The notes under the pieces were generated by a model. The model did no database searches. It had not been told where the DNA came from and saw only the letters and a program-made list of their open reading frames with translations. A stretch of DNA of 40,157 bases, from the NCBI GenBank assembly GCA_964393605.1, contig CAYMUL010000030.1:1-40157 (forward strand), in the 5' to 3' direction. Shown one piece after another: positions 25,256 to 33,776 of the stretch. Position 1 is the first letter of the stretch; each line of letters opens with the position of its first letter. Source of the DNA: CAYMUL01 sp964393605. Its GTDB lineage: Bacteria; Bacteroidota; Ignavibacteria; Ignavibacteriales; Ignavibacteriaceae. The position numbers were made by a program, and so were the translations under genes.

Positions 25256-26170
25256 ATGAAAAAATTCTACTTTTATTCTAAAAAACGTCTGGAGTTCACG
25301 GAAATAAAGAATTACAAACTCAAGTTCTTCTTTGTTTCTCTCGGCATTTTTGTCTTTTCGTCGGTATTAATCTCCGTTGGAATCATGCTTTATAACGAAC
25401 TTTTTAATACGTCAAGCAGCATCTACGCTTTGAAAAAAGAAAATGATTTTTTAAAAAATAAAGTTGGTGAATTCGCTGACAAATTTTCAAAATTGAGTTT
25501 AGAGTTAGATAAAATTGCTTCTACAAATAACGATCTCCGAATTGCATCCAATCTTCCTCCAATTTCTGACGAGGAACGAAAAGTTGGCATCGGCGGCGGC
25601 GATTTCAAAAATATTCTTGATTTTATTACTTCACAAAATAGAGAAGAATTGGAAAAAGCGATCTCATTTGTTGATGAAATTGATCGCAAATTTTCTTTTG
25701 AAAAAAATAATTATTACGAAATTTCAAATACTCTAACAGAGAATAAGAAATTATTTAAATCTCTACCGGCAATTAAACCTTGCAACGGAACACTCGCTCT
25801 TCATGGTTTTGGAATGAGATACCATCCAATATTAAATGTCAGAAGAATGCATGAAGGGATCGATATTATTTGCGACAGAGGTACAAAAGTAATTTCGCCG
25901 GGAGATGGAGTAGTTTCGTTTGTTGGTGTCAGAGGTGGTTTGGGATTAACCGTGGAGATTGATCATGGATTTGGATACACCACAATCTATGGGCATTTAT
26001 CCCGTACTTTAGTGAAAGAGGGGAAATCAGTATCTCGAGGAACTCAAATTGCCATGTCCGGTAATACTGGGCTTTCAACAGGACCTCACCTTCATTATGA
26101 AGTTTTGCATAATGGTGTGAACAAAAATCCTCTTGAATTTTTCTTCGACGATCTTTACTTATTTAATTGA
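25256..26170 (+). CDS. M23-family (LytM/Gly-Gly) metallopeptidase
   Basis: The 304-residue protein is anchored by one N-terminal membrane helix (about 26-50; FFVSLGIFVFSSVLISVGIML). A coiled-coil periplasmic segment (about 58-90) comes next, then a C-terminal peptidase domain. Zinc ligands are His199 and Asp203 (MHEGID) with His280; His278 of the HLH pair completes the site. The intact set predicts an active peptidoglycan DD-endopeptidase. The architecture resembles MepM/YebA-like or Bacteroidota M23 enzymes. It begins a new transcription unit behind the promoter at 25215. Confidence 0.93.
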   Translation: MKKFYFYSKKRLEFTEIKNYKLKFFFVSLGIFVFSSVLISVGIMLYNELFNTSSSIYALKKENDFLKNKVGEFADKFSKLSLELDKIASTNNDLRIASNLPPISDEERKVGIGGGDFKNILDFITSQNREELEKAISFVDEIDRKFSFEKNNYYEISNTLTENKKLFKSLPAIKPCNGTLALHGFGMRYHPILNVRRMHEGIDIICDRGTKVISPGDGVVSFVGVRGGLGLTVEIDHGFGYTTIYGHLSRTLVKEGKSVSRGTQIAMSGNTGLSTGPHLHYEVLHNGVNKNPLEFFFDDLYLFN

Positions 26171-26188
26171 GGAGTTAAACTTATTTAT

Positions 26189-26410
26189 ATGATTTGGACT
26201 ATTGAGTTAGCCGCTTATCTTGATGATGCACCATGGCCTGCCACAAAAGAAGAACTAATAGAATTTGCCGAAAGAATCGGCGCACCACACGAAGTTATCG
26301 AAAACTTAAAAGAACTTGAAGATGGTGAAGACCCTTACGAAACTATCGAAGATGTGTGGCCAGATTATCCCACTGATGAAGATTTTTTCTTTAATGAAGA
26401 TGAATTATAA
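26189..26410 (+). CDS. DUF2795-family small acidic protein
   Basis: This 73-residue protein reads WPATKEELIEFAERIGAPHEVIENLKELEDG and ends in a very acidic, aromatic tail (WPDYPTDEDFFFNEDEL). The first part is the DUF2795 core, a short helical domain found in many bacteria with no assigned biochemistry. The acidic tail suggests a cytosolic binding protein. A GAGGAG-like site near 26170 precedes it. Codon use and spacing fit a real gene, and a clear terminator follows at once. Confidence 0.82.
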   Translation: MIWTIELAAYLDDAPWPATKEELIEFAERIGAPHEVIENLKELEDGEDPYETIEDVWPDYPTDEDFFFNEDEL

Positions 26411-26433
26411 AGGCACAATCAAGTGCCTTTTTT
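26409..26433 (+). terminator. Rho-independent terminator abutting holB
   Basis: AAAGGCAC (26409-26416) pairs with GTGCCTTT (26423-26430) around an AATCAA loop, and T residues run to 26433. The holB ATG is at 26437, three bases later. Transcripts from upstream should stop here, so holB needs read-through or its own promoter inside the DUF2795 gene. Confidence 0.85.
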
Positions 26434-26436
26434 GTT

Positions 26437-27534
26437 ATGAATATTTTTAATCCTTCAATCATCGGGCATGAAGAGATCGCGGCTATGTTCAATGATCTTT
26501 TCGTTCAAGAAAAAATTCCACAAGCAATTATTTTTAATGGAATAGATGGAATTGGAAAAGATTTTTTTGCCGATGAGATTAGTAAATTCTACAACACTAC
26601 AAACCAGTCATCTCACCAAAGATTTTCAGAACCACAACTGAAATACGTCATGGCTTTACCGCGAGGAAAGAACGAAGTATCTCACGATGATCCTTACGAA
26701 AAACTTGAAAAGCAAGATTTTGAGAACGTTCTTTCCGAATTGGAATTGAAGAAAAAAAATCCCTACCACAAAATAAAAATTGAGAGAGCAAATCAGATAA
26801 AAATTAACAGCATTAGAGATGTGAACAAATATTTAAGTATAAGTTCAAACCCACTCGAACATCGTATGGTACTCATCTCACATGCTGAACTGATGAATGA
26901 GGAATCACAAAATGCGCTCTTGAAAAACCTTGAAGAACCTCCCGAGAGAGTTACATTTATTTTGACGACATCTAATATTGAAAATTTAAGACCTACTGTC
27001 ATTTCAAGATGTTGGATGGTGAAATTTTCCCCCTTGAAGGCAGAAGCTGTAGTTAAAATATTAAATCAACATTTCGATGTTGAATTTTCCAGAGCAAATA
27101 TTGCTTCATTGTTATCTAACGGATCAGTAACTGAAGCAGTTGAACTTATTGACAACGATTTAGAATATTTCCAAACAAGTATAATAGAATTTTTAAGATC
27201 GGCACTTGCCGGTAATATTCAAACTTCGAATACGATTCTTTCCCAGCTATTAAAATCCAATGATAAAAAAAATTTTCATCTTGTCGTTAAACTAATTCTG
27301 TTTTGGTTATCCGACCTTAAACGCGAGATAGCCGGAATAGGCGATTATCATTTCCAATCATTCTATGAAACAATTCAGAAATTTAATTCGCGCCACAGCA
27401 GAGTGAAACTGAATGCATTTATTTCAAATGCAGAAAGTCTATCGAATGCTGTTTCATTCAATAATTTAAATTTGAATATTGCAACTCACAAATTGATATT
27501 TGAATTATCTGCACTCATCAAACAAAACAATTAA
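26437..27534 (+). CDS. holB: DNA polymerase III clamp-loader delta-prime-type subunit
   Basis: The 365-residue AAA+ protein has a degenerate Walker A (GIDGIGKDFF, Asp in place of Ser/Thr). Its delta-prime/DnaX core reads HAELMNEESQNALLKNLEEPPE, with an ISRC sensor motif that matches the SRC of clamp loaders. The four zinc-binding cysteines of DnaX and delta-prime are not seen. A degenerate ATP site is normal for the stator subunit delta-prime. It takes part in loading the beta clamp. The start is immediately after the terminator, and no strong ribosome binding site is visible. Confidence 0.85.
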   Translation: MNIFNPSIIGHEEIAAMFNDLFVQEKIPQAIIFNGIDGIGKDFFADEISKFYNTTNQSSHQRFSEPQLKYVMALPRGKNEVSHDDPYEKLEKQDFENVLSELELKKKNPYHKIKIERANQIKINSIRDVNKYLSISSNPLEHRMVLISHAELMNEESQNALLKNLEEPPERVTFILTTSNIENLRPTVISRCWMVKFSPLKAEAVVKILNQHFDVEFSRANIASLLSNGSVTEAVELIDNDLEYFQTSIIEFLRSALAGNIQTSNTILSQLLKSNDKKNFHLVVKLILFWLSDLKREIAGIGDYHFQSFYETIQKFNSRHSRVKLNAFISNAESLSNAVSFNNLNLNIATHKLIFELSALIKQNN

Positions 27535-27545
27535 GAGAGAAAAAC

Positions 27546-28727
27546 ATGATGAATAAAGTCTACATCACACATGCCAAACGAACGGCAATTGGTTCATTTG
27601 GTGGAACGCTTTCCTCATTCGCAGCACCGCAACTCGGAAGTTTGGTAATTAAAGCATTGATTGAAGAATCCAAAATTAACGTATCAGAAGTTGAAGAAGT
27701 AATAATGGGAAACGTACTCACCGCAGGTTTAGGTCAAGCACCCGCGAGACAAGCGGCACTTTTTGCGGGTCTTCCAAATTCTGTTGAGACTCTAACAATT
27801 AATAAAATGTGCGGTAGCGGATTGAAAGCAGTTATGCTCGCAGCTCAGTCAATCGCACTCGGTGATGCAGACTTAGTTATTGCGGGCGGACAGGAGAGTA
27901 TGTCAAATTCACCTTATCTTATGAAAAAAGCACGTAACGGTTTTAAGTTTGGGCATGGCGAAGTTCAAGATTCAATGATACTTGACGGACTTTGGGATGT
28001 GTACAACAATATTCACATGGGCTCTTGTGCCGAAGCTTGCGCGAGAGATTTTCAATTCACTCGAGATGATGTGGATGCCTTTACGATTAATTCCTATAAG
28101 AAAGCATTAGAGGCTCAAGCATCTAATAAATTCGCTGATGAGATTGTTCCCCTGAAAATTGATTCGAAAGGGGGAGATACAATAATTGATAAAGATGAAG
28201 ATCCGGGGAAAGTAAAATTCGATAAAATTTCTTCTCTTAAACCAGTTTTTGAAAAAAATGGAATTGTTACAGCGGCGAACGCTTCAAATATAAACGATGG
28301 CGCGGCGGCTCTGATTTTAGTTTCTGAAAAGAAATTAAAAGAACTCGGACTCAAACCGTTGTGCGAAATTGTTGGACATACATCTGCGGCAAGAGCACCA
28401 ATTGAATTTACAACAGCACCGGCAGACGCAATCTCAAAAGTTTTGAAAAAAATAAATCTTGAAAAAAATCAGATTGATCTTTACGAAATTAACGAGGCAT
28501 TTGCAGTTGTTTCATTGGCAGTTAATAAAATTTTGGATTTAGATAATTCGAGGATAAACGTGAATGGTGGTGCAATTGCGCTCGGTCATCCGATTGGTGC
28601 AAGTGGAGCGCGAATACTTGTTACACTCATACACGAATTGAAACGCAGAAAAGACGATTATGGTTTAGCCACGCTATGCATCGGCGGTGGCGAAGCTTCT
28701 GCACTAATTGTTAAAAATATTATTTAA
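27546..28727 (+). CDS. Acetyl-CoA C-acetyltransferase (thiolase)
   Basis: The 393-residue thiolase starts at ATG 27546 (or the adjacent ATG 27549). The acyl-accepting Cys89 lies in KMCGSGLKA, His348 in GHPIGASGAR, and the second catalytic Cys378 in CIGGGEAS. The motif style is that of biosynthetic, degradable short-chain thiolases. It condenses two acetyl-CoA to acetoacetyl-CoA, or runs in reverse. It lies upstream of a 3-hydroxyacyl-CoA dehydrogenase, so the pair could serve butyrate, polyhydroxybutyrate or beta-oxidation chemistry. Confidence 0.93.
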   Translation: MMNKVYITHAKRTAIGSFGGTLSSFAAPQLGSLVIKALIEESKINVSEVEEVIMGNVLTAGLGQAPARQAALFAGLPNSVETLTINKMCGSGLKAVMLAAQSIALGDADLVIAGGQESMSNSPYLMKKARNGFKFGHGEVQDSMILDGLWDVYNNIHMGSCAEACARDFQFTRDDVDAFTINSYKKALEAQASNKFADEIVPLKIDSKGGDTIIDKDEDPGKVKFDKISSLKPVFEKNGIVTAANASNINDGAAALILVSEKKLKELGLKPLCEIVGHTSAARAPIEFTTAPADAISKVLKKINLEKNQIDLYEINEAFAVVSLAVNKILDLDNSRINVNGGAIALGHPIGASGARILVTLIHELKRRKDDYGLATLCIGGGEASALIVKNII

Positions 28728-28737
28728 GGAATTAAAA

Positions 28738-29589
28738 ATGAACGAAATAAAAAATGTCAGTGTAATCGGTGGCGGAACGATGGGAAACGGAATCGTTACT
28801 GTTTTTGCTTTAAAAGGATATAATGTTTCGCTTGTTGAACAATCCGAAGATTTGTTCACTCGTGCAAAATCTAACATTGAAAATAGTTTAAATCGTATGT
28901 TGAAAAAGGGGACGATCAGCAATGATGAAGTAACAAAATCTTTAGGATACATCAATAAAGTTATTGGAATTAGAAATCTTTCATCTGAAACAGATCTTGT
29001 AATTGAGGCGATTTACGAAAACAAAGATGCGAAGTTGGAAATATTCAAAACACTGGATTCATTCGTAAAAAAAGAATGTATCTTCGCCTCAAATACTTCG
29101 TCAATCTCAATAACTGAGTTAAGTGCGGCAGGCCGTGCAGATAAGTTCATCGGAATGCATTTTATGAATCCTGTTCCGGTTATGAAACTAATAGAAATTA
29201 TTCGAGGTTACTCGACATCTGAAGAAACTTTTAATTCCATCAAAGAATTAAGCATAAAACTTGAAAAAACTCCGGTTGAGGTCAACGATTATCCCGGATT
29301 TATTTCCAACAGAATATTAATGCCGATGATTAATGAGGCAATATTTGCACTTTACGAAAACGTTGCAAGCGCAGAAGATATCGATACCGTAATGAAGTTG
29401 GGAATGAATCATCCGATGGGTCCATTAACTCTCGCCGATTTTATCGGATTGGATGTCTGCTTGGCGATAATGGAAGTATTGTACAAAGGATTTAATGATC
29501 CCAAATATCGTCCATGTCCACTTCTGAAGAAAATGGTTGCCGCGCAAAAATTCGGTAGAAAAACTGGTGAAGGATTTTTTAAATATTAA
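28738..29589 (+). CDS. 3-hydroxybutyryl-CoA dehydrogenase
   Basis: ATG 28738 with AAGGAATT upstream gives 283 residues; an earlier in-frame ATG at 28708 would overlap the thiolase gene. The NAD-binding Rossmann motif is VIGGGTMGNGI. The catalytic His is in IGMHFMNPVPVMKLIEII, and GFISNRILMPMINEA plus GMNHPMGPL complete the HBD signature. Single-domain size fits the Hbd/PaaH type. It reduces acetoacetyl-CoA or oxidises 3-hydroxybutyryl-CoA with NAD(P). No crotonase or acyl-CoA dehydrogenase gene is adjacent. Confidence 0.93.
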   Translation: MNEIKNVSVIGGGTMGNGIVTVFALKGYNVSLVEQSEDLFTRAKSNIENSLNRMLKKGTISNDEVTKSLGYINKVIGIRNLSSETDLVIEAIYENKDAKLEIFKTLDSFVKKECIFASNTSSISITELSAAGRADKFIGMHFMNPVPVMKLIEIIRGYSTSEETFNSIKELSIKLEKTPVEVNDYPGFISNRILMPMINEAIFALYENVASAEDIDTVMKLGMNHPMGPLTLADFIGLDVCLAIMEVLYKGFNDPKYRPCPLLKKMVAAQKFGRKTGEGFFKY

Positions 29590-29598
29590 AAGAAATTA

Positions 29599-31686
29599 TT
29601 GGAAATAGCAGATTCAAAAACAGCTAAAGAGTTAGGACAACCGCGAAATATTTTCGGATTATTGAAAAAACATTTTCGCACAATCAACATACCTGAATAT
29701 GTTTCTTTCAGCAGTATTGCGCTAATCATTGGTATTGCAGCGGGACTTTCGGCGGTACTTTTTCATCATTCCATCGATTTTCTTAACCATTCTTTTTTCA
29801 ACCAAACCAAGGAAGGCTTCTTCTTTTTCGGCACCATCGCAATAATACTCATCCCCGCAGTTGGTATGTTTATTCAAGGAATGATGATACACTATTTTAA
29901 AAATTACGCCGAGAAAAAAGGAGTGTGGGAGGTGATTAAAGCCGTTTCAACTCGTGGTGGATTCATTCCATTCCGAATTACTCTCTTCAATTTTTTAGCT
30001 TCGGTGATTTGCATTGGAACCGGAGGTACTTTGGGTCCCGAAGGTCCCGCTGCTCAATTAGGTGGAGGTGTAGCGAGTAAAATCGGAAGTACATTAAAAA
30101 TAACTGATGAAAAGAGAAGAATTTTCACTGCGGCAGGAGCTGGGGCGGCAATCGCGGCAATCTTTAATACGCCACTTGGAGGTGTATTCTTTGCAATTGA
30201 AGTAATATTATTGAATGATTTCCATACACCGACGTTCTCGGCACTAATTATTGCTTCAGTCGCCGCAAGTGCAGTTTCTCGAATCCTACTGGGGAATACG
30301 AGTGTCTTTCAATTTGAGGTATTACAAAATTTTGATTATTCGACAATTTACGTTTATGCGATACTCGGCATTGTTTCAGGATTAATCTCAATACTTTTTA
30401 TTCGTTACACAGACATGATAAAGAAGCTTTTTAAAGAAAAGATATTGCCAAAAAACTATCTCCCACAATGGGGGATAATGGTAATCGTTGGCATTCTACT
30501 TGGTGTTTGCGGAATGTTTTATAAAGAAATATTTGGCATCGGTTACGATGGTATTAATAGTATTTTAAAAAATGATATTGCAGTCTCATCCGTTTTTGTG
30601 TTATTAGTAATGAAGTTTATTTTAGTTCCGATTGTTTTTCATTCTGGAGGATTCGGCGGTTTTTTTGCACCGGCATTATTTATTGGAGCATGTACAGGAT
30701 TTTTAATTCAGTATCTGTTTGCAACAGTATTGAATTTACCAATTGCTGATGACACGGTGATTTTAGTTTCTATGGGAGCCATGCTCGGGGGAATGAACAG
30801 TATTCCGATTGCAGCGATTTTGATTATTTTTGAGATGACACAAAGTTATAATTTTATACTTCCATTGATGCTTGCAGTAATATTATGTAGTTTGTTAGTA
30901 CAGATAAGTTTACGTAAATCAATTCACCTTAAACATCTAGAATCAGAAGGATTTTCTATTGATTCTAAAAACACAAATTTACTCAAAAAACATATTGTTC
31001 AGGATATAAAGCTAAAGCCACTCATTACGATAAATGAAGATGTACTGCTCCCTGAAATTCTTTCCATATTTACTGAAAACCCAAATGAATCTTGTATTTT
31101 CGTGAAAAATGAATCCGGTCAACTGATTGGCTACATTTCAGAAAATGAATTACGACCGATAATTGCTGAATTTGAAAATGTGAAATTATTTCTGGTGGCA
31201 CGGGATTTAGTTAATAGCAATATCTACTATTTAACTTTACATGATGATCTCGATTATGTGATGAATGTATTCTCAAAAAATTCATTTGCTGTCGCTCCAG
31301 TTAAATTAGATGCTGATACTGATGAAGTAATTGGCTTAATTTCAAAAGATGCGATAATCAAATTTTACAGCATAGAATCACTTAAAGAGGATTTTGTCGA
31401 TGGATTTAACAAAGAACTCAAAACCATAAACAAATCAGTCATTTCTAAATTATCTGATGAATATTCAATTATTGAAATAGAAATTCCAAATTCATTAATT
31501 GGCAAAACACTTCAAGAATTGAAACTACGGAACAAATTTGGAATTGAGGTTATTATGATAAAAAATAAAGAAGAGAACAATGAATCAAAAATGTACATGC
31601 CTGATCCAGCAAGTAAACTAATGAAGGGAGATAAAATGGTAATTATGGGTAAAGATAAAGATATTGAAAATCTCAAAAATCTATAG
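29599..31686 (+). CDS. ClC-family chloride channel/antiporter with CBS and TrkA_C domains
   Basis: The protein has 695 residues and a TTG start (29599). About ten or eleven membrane helices (about 35-450) carry the ClC signatures GPEGP (146-150, gating Glu148) and GGFGGFFAP. FNTPLGGVFFAIEV has Glu201 followed by Val202. Val at that second position replaces the internal proton glutamate (Glu203 of E. coli ClC). The filter-region motif reads KKGVWEV instead of GSGIPEI. A CBS pair (about 460-590) and a C-terminal TrkA_C-like domain (about 613-695; IIEIEIPNSLIGKTLQELKL) follow. The regulatory tail suggests ligand or nucleotide gating (inference). Confidence 0.92.
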   Translation: MEIADSKTAKELGQPRNIFGLLKKHFRTINIPEYVSFSSIALIIGIAAGLSAVLFHHSIDFLNHSFFNQTKEGFFFFGTIAIILIPAVGMFIQGMMIHYFKNYAEKKGVWEVIKAVSTRGGFIPFRITLFNFLASVICIGTGGTLGPEGPAAQLGGGVASKIGSTLKITDEKRRIFTAAGAGAAIAAIFNTPLGGVFFAIEVILLNDFHTPTFSALIIASVAASAVSRILLGNTSVFQFEVLQNFDYSTIYVYAILGIVSGLISILFIRYTDMIKKLFKEKILPKNYLPQWGIMVIVGILLGVCGMFYKEIFGIGYDGINSILKNDIAVSSVFVLLVMKFILVPIVFHSGGFGGFFAPALFIGACTGFLIQYLFATVLNLPIADDTVILVSMGAMLGGMNSIPIAAILIIFEMTQSYNFILPLMLAVILCSLLVQISLRKSIHLKHLESEGFSIDSKNTNLLKKHIVQDIKLKPLITINEDVLLPEILSIFTENPNESCIFVKNESGQLIGYISENELRPIIAEFENVKLFLVARDLVNSNIYYLTLHDDLDYVMNVFSKNSFAVAPVKLDADTDEVIGLISKDAIIKFYSIESLKEDFVDGFNKELKTINKSVISKLSDEYSIIEIEIPNSLIGKTLQELKLRNKFGIEVIMIKNKEENNESKMYMPDPASKLMKGDKMVIMGKDKDIENLKNL

Positions 31687-31717
31687 GATAATTTTCCGAT
31701 AATGTATATTATGTCAA

Positions 31718-31921
31718 CTAATATTTACTCATCAGAATCATCGCAAAAATTATTAAGATCACAATAATTATCGCTCTTAAAATACCTGACTTCCCTTTGT
31801 TAATCTTTCTTTTTCGAGAAAACCCGAGACGTTTTTTTTTTCTTTCAGATTCATCCGACAGTGCGTCATAAAATCTTGGTTGATAATCAAATTTACGATT
31901 CAGAATTCTTTTCTTAAACAT
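31718..31921 (-). CDS. Small C-terminally anchored membrane protein, unrecognised
   Basis: From ATG at 31921 it encodes 67 residues. A basic, Arg/Lys-rich front part (FKKRILNRKFDYQPRFYDA, then RKKKRLGFSRKRK) is followed by one membrane helix (ILRAIIIVILIIFAMILM) at the very end. The start overlaps the upstream gene's stop by one base (TAATG), so it is translationally coupled. Similar short basic proteins with a single tail helix occur in Bacteroidota, but no function is known to me. It ends 31 bases short of the convergent ClC gene. Confidence 0.7.
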   Translation of the reverse strand: MFKKRILNRKFDYQPRFYDALSDESERKKKRLGFSRKRKINKGKSGILRAIIIVILIIFAMILMSKY

Positions 31922-32823
31922 TAACTCACTATAGCAATTGCAGAGTTTATACAAGATACGGTTACACTAGTTACTGTTCTCGTTAAAACTTCACCATCAG
32001 CATGTAAATACTGAGGAGAACTCAGTGCAAATTTAATCTGTTCAAATGTTAAATTTTTGACTTCATCGAGATTTGTGTGCGTGCCGTCGATGGCTTTAGG
32101 AAGCACAGTCAGAATTTTTCTTCGATTCATAAATATTGGGATGCAAGCATTCAATTTACCGTCATCTATTTGTCCGGTGGGATTCAACATAAAACCACCT
32201 CCTGCATATTTAGTATTACCGACACTCACCATTAATTTGCTCCCAACAATTTCTTCAAAAGAAGATGAATTGATGAGAACTTCTTCATATTTGGTGAAAG
32301 CTTTTATTACAGAAACTAGATAAAGAGGTAATCCTCGTAAAAATTTAGTCTGACGACTAATGTCCGAAACTAATGCATCAAATCCAACACCGCAACTACT
32401 TATAAACAAATGAGTATTATCTTTACTATCAAGTGACTCATAGTCGATTTTTCCGATGTCCGAAAATCTTCTAAAATTGGAACTCACTATTTTTTCTAAC
32501 GAATTATCATAATCGCGATCGTGGTACCACGTAAATTCTTTTGCAAAATCATTCCCTGAGCCAATTGGGATCACAGCTAAGCTACAATTACTATTAATTC
32601 CTAATCCATTAATTACGCTATTAACTGTTCCATCGCCACCGAGAACTATAACTTTACAGTCAAATTTTTTAATATCGGAGCAAATATTTTTAACTTCTTC
32701 AGGACTTTGAGTTACGAATACTTTCGAATCTTCTAAAGAATCAATCTTCGTTTTCAATTTCTGATAAACTGCGAATGCTTTTCCCTTCCCCGCTATTTTA
32801 TTTAAGAAAAATGCAAATTTCAT
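31921..32823 (-). CDS. Diacylglycerol/lipid kinase family protein
   Basis: The 300-residue product has the DAGK catalytic domain. The glycine-rich nucleotide loop is GGDGTVNS (62-69). The second motif is PIGSGNDFAKEF, and the substrate-side motif lies in SCGVGFDALVS. The C-terminal half has the characteristic beta-sandwich (YAGGGFMLNPTGQIDDGKLNACIP). It most resembles YegS/BmrU-type lipid kinases, which phosphorylate diacylglycerol or a related lipid. It overlaps the ftsY stop by four bases (ATGA). Confidence 0.9.
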   Translation of the reverse strand: MKFAFFLNKIAGKGKAFAVYQKLKTKIDSLEDSKVFVTQSPEEVKNICSDIKKFDCKVIVLGGDGTVNSVINGLGINSNCSLAVIPIGSGNDFAKEFTWYHDRDYDNSLEKIVSSNFRRFSDIGKIDYESLDSKDNTHLFISSCGVGFDALVSDISRQTKFLRGLPLYLVSVIKAFTKYEEVLINSSSFEEIVGSKLMVSVGNTKYAGGGFMLNPTGQIDDGKLNACIPIFMNRRKILTVLPKAIDGTHTNLDEVKNLTFEQIKFALSSPQYLHADGEVLTRTVTSVTVSCINSAIAIVS

Positions 32824-33776
32824 ATTGCAACTTTCGTTTCATAGGAGCCGATGATTGATTCAGAAAAGTGCCTCGCATCAAATTCTTGTAAGTCATTGAT
32901 TCCTTCACCGACTCCAATAAAATATATTGGGATGTTGAGCTGATCAGAGATTTGAATGATAGCACCGCCTTTTGCAGTTCCATCCAATTTTGTAATAATT
33001 AATCCCGTAAGAGGAATAGCATTAAAAAATTCTTTTGCTTGAAGTAGTGCATTTTGTCCATTATTCCCATCCAAAACAATAATAGTTTCGTGCGGTGAAG
33101 CAGGCAGAACCTTAGAGATAACTCTTTTAATTTTGGATAGTTCATCCATTAAATTGTTTTTGGTGTGAAGTCTTCCGGCAGTATCAATAATAACAACATC
33201 AGAATTATTTTTAAGTGCGTATTGAACTGTTTCGAAGGCAATCGATGAAGGATCATTTGTTTTATCAGATGCGAACACTTCTACTCCACTTCTTCTTCCC
33301 CATTCCAACAACTGATTTACCGCAGCAGCACGGAAAGTATCACAAGCACCAATAGTAATTTTGAATCCTTCACTTTTTAAAATATTTGCAAATTTCCCGA
33401 TTGTTGTTGTTTTCCCACTTCCATTCACACCGACAATTAGAATAACGAATGGGCGGAAATTATTAATTCGTGAAATAAAATTTTCTTTTGGAGAATTTTT
33501 CCTTAAAATATTCTCTACGATGTTTTGTAGAATTAGAAGCATCTCCGAAACTTCTCTTCCCTTCGAATTGACAAGTGTTGCTCGAAACTCATCTACTATT
33601 TTTTGAGATGTTGCAATACCGATATCCGAGGAGATTAATATCTCCTCTATCTTTTCCAAAAAGTCTTCATCAACTACAGCGCGTCCGGTGAATGTTTCAA
33701 CTAACTTGTTGGTAATTTTTTCCCTTGTCTTCGCCAGACCGTTGCTGATTTTACTGAAGCTAAAATTCTTGAACAA
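32820..33776 (-). CDS. ftsY: Signal recognition particle receptor FtsY
   Basis: The 318-residue protein starts at TTG 33776, directly after the pgsA stop, with GGAGAG inside the pgsA end as ribosome binding site. The acidic A domain of E. coli FtsY is absent, as in many bacteria. The four-helix N domain (about 1-100) leads to the SRP GTPase G domain: G1 GVNGSGKT (116-123), DTFRAAAVNQL, DTAGRLH, TKLDGTAKGG and IGVGEGINDL. It receives ribosome-nascent chains from SRP at the inner membrane. Confidence 0.96.
   Translation of the reverse strand: MFKNFSFSKISNGLAKTREKITNKLVETFTGRAVVDEDFLEKIEEILISSDIGIATSQKIVDEFRATLVNSKGREVSEMLLILQNIVENILRKNSPKENFISRINNFRPFVILIVGVNGSGKTTTIGKFANILKSEGFKITIGACDTFRAAAVNQLLEWGRRSGVEVFASDKTNDPSSIAFETVQYALKNNSDVVIIDTAGRLHTKNNLMDELSKIKRVISKVLPASPHETIIVLDGNNGQNALLQAKEFFNAIPLTGLIITKLDGTAKGGAIIQISDQLNIPIYFIGVGEGINDLQEFDARHFSESIIGSYETKVAI

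Noticed and set aside
31695..31715. TTGACA on the minus strand in the gap between the convergent ClC and 67-residue genes
   Set aside because: It points away from any start codon and lies between two gene ends; no -10 element at usable spacing leads to a gene.
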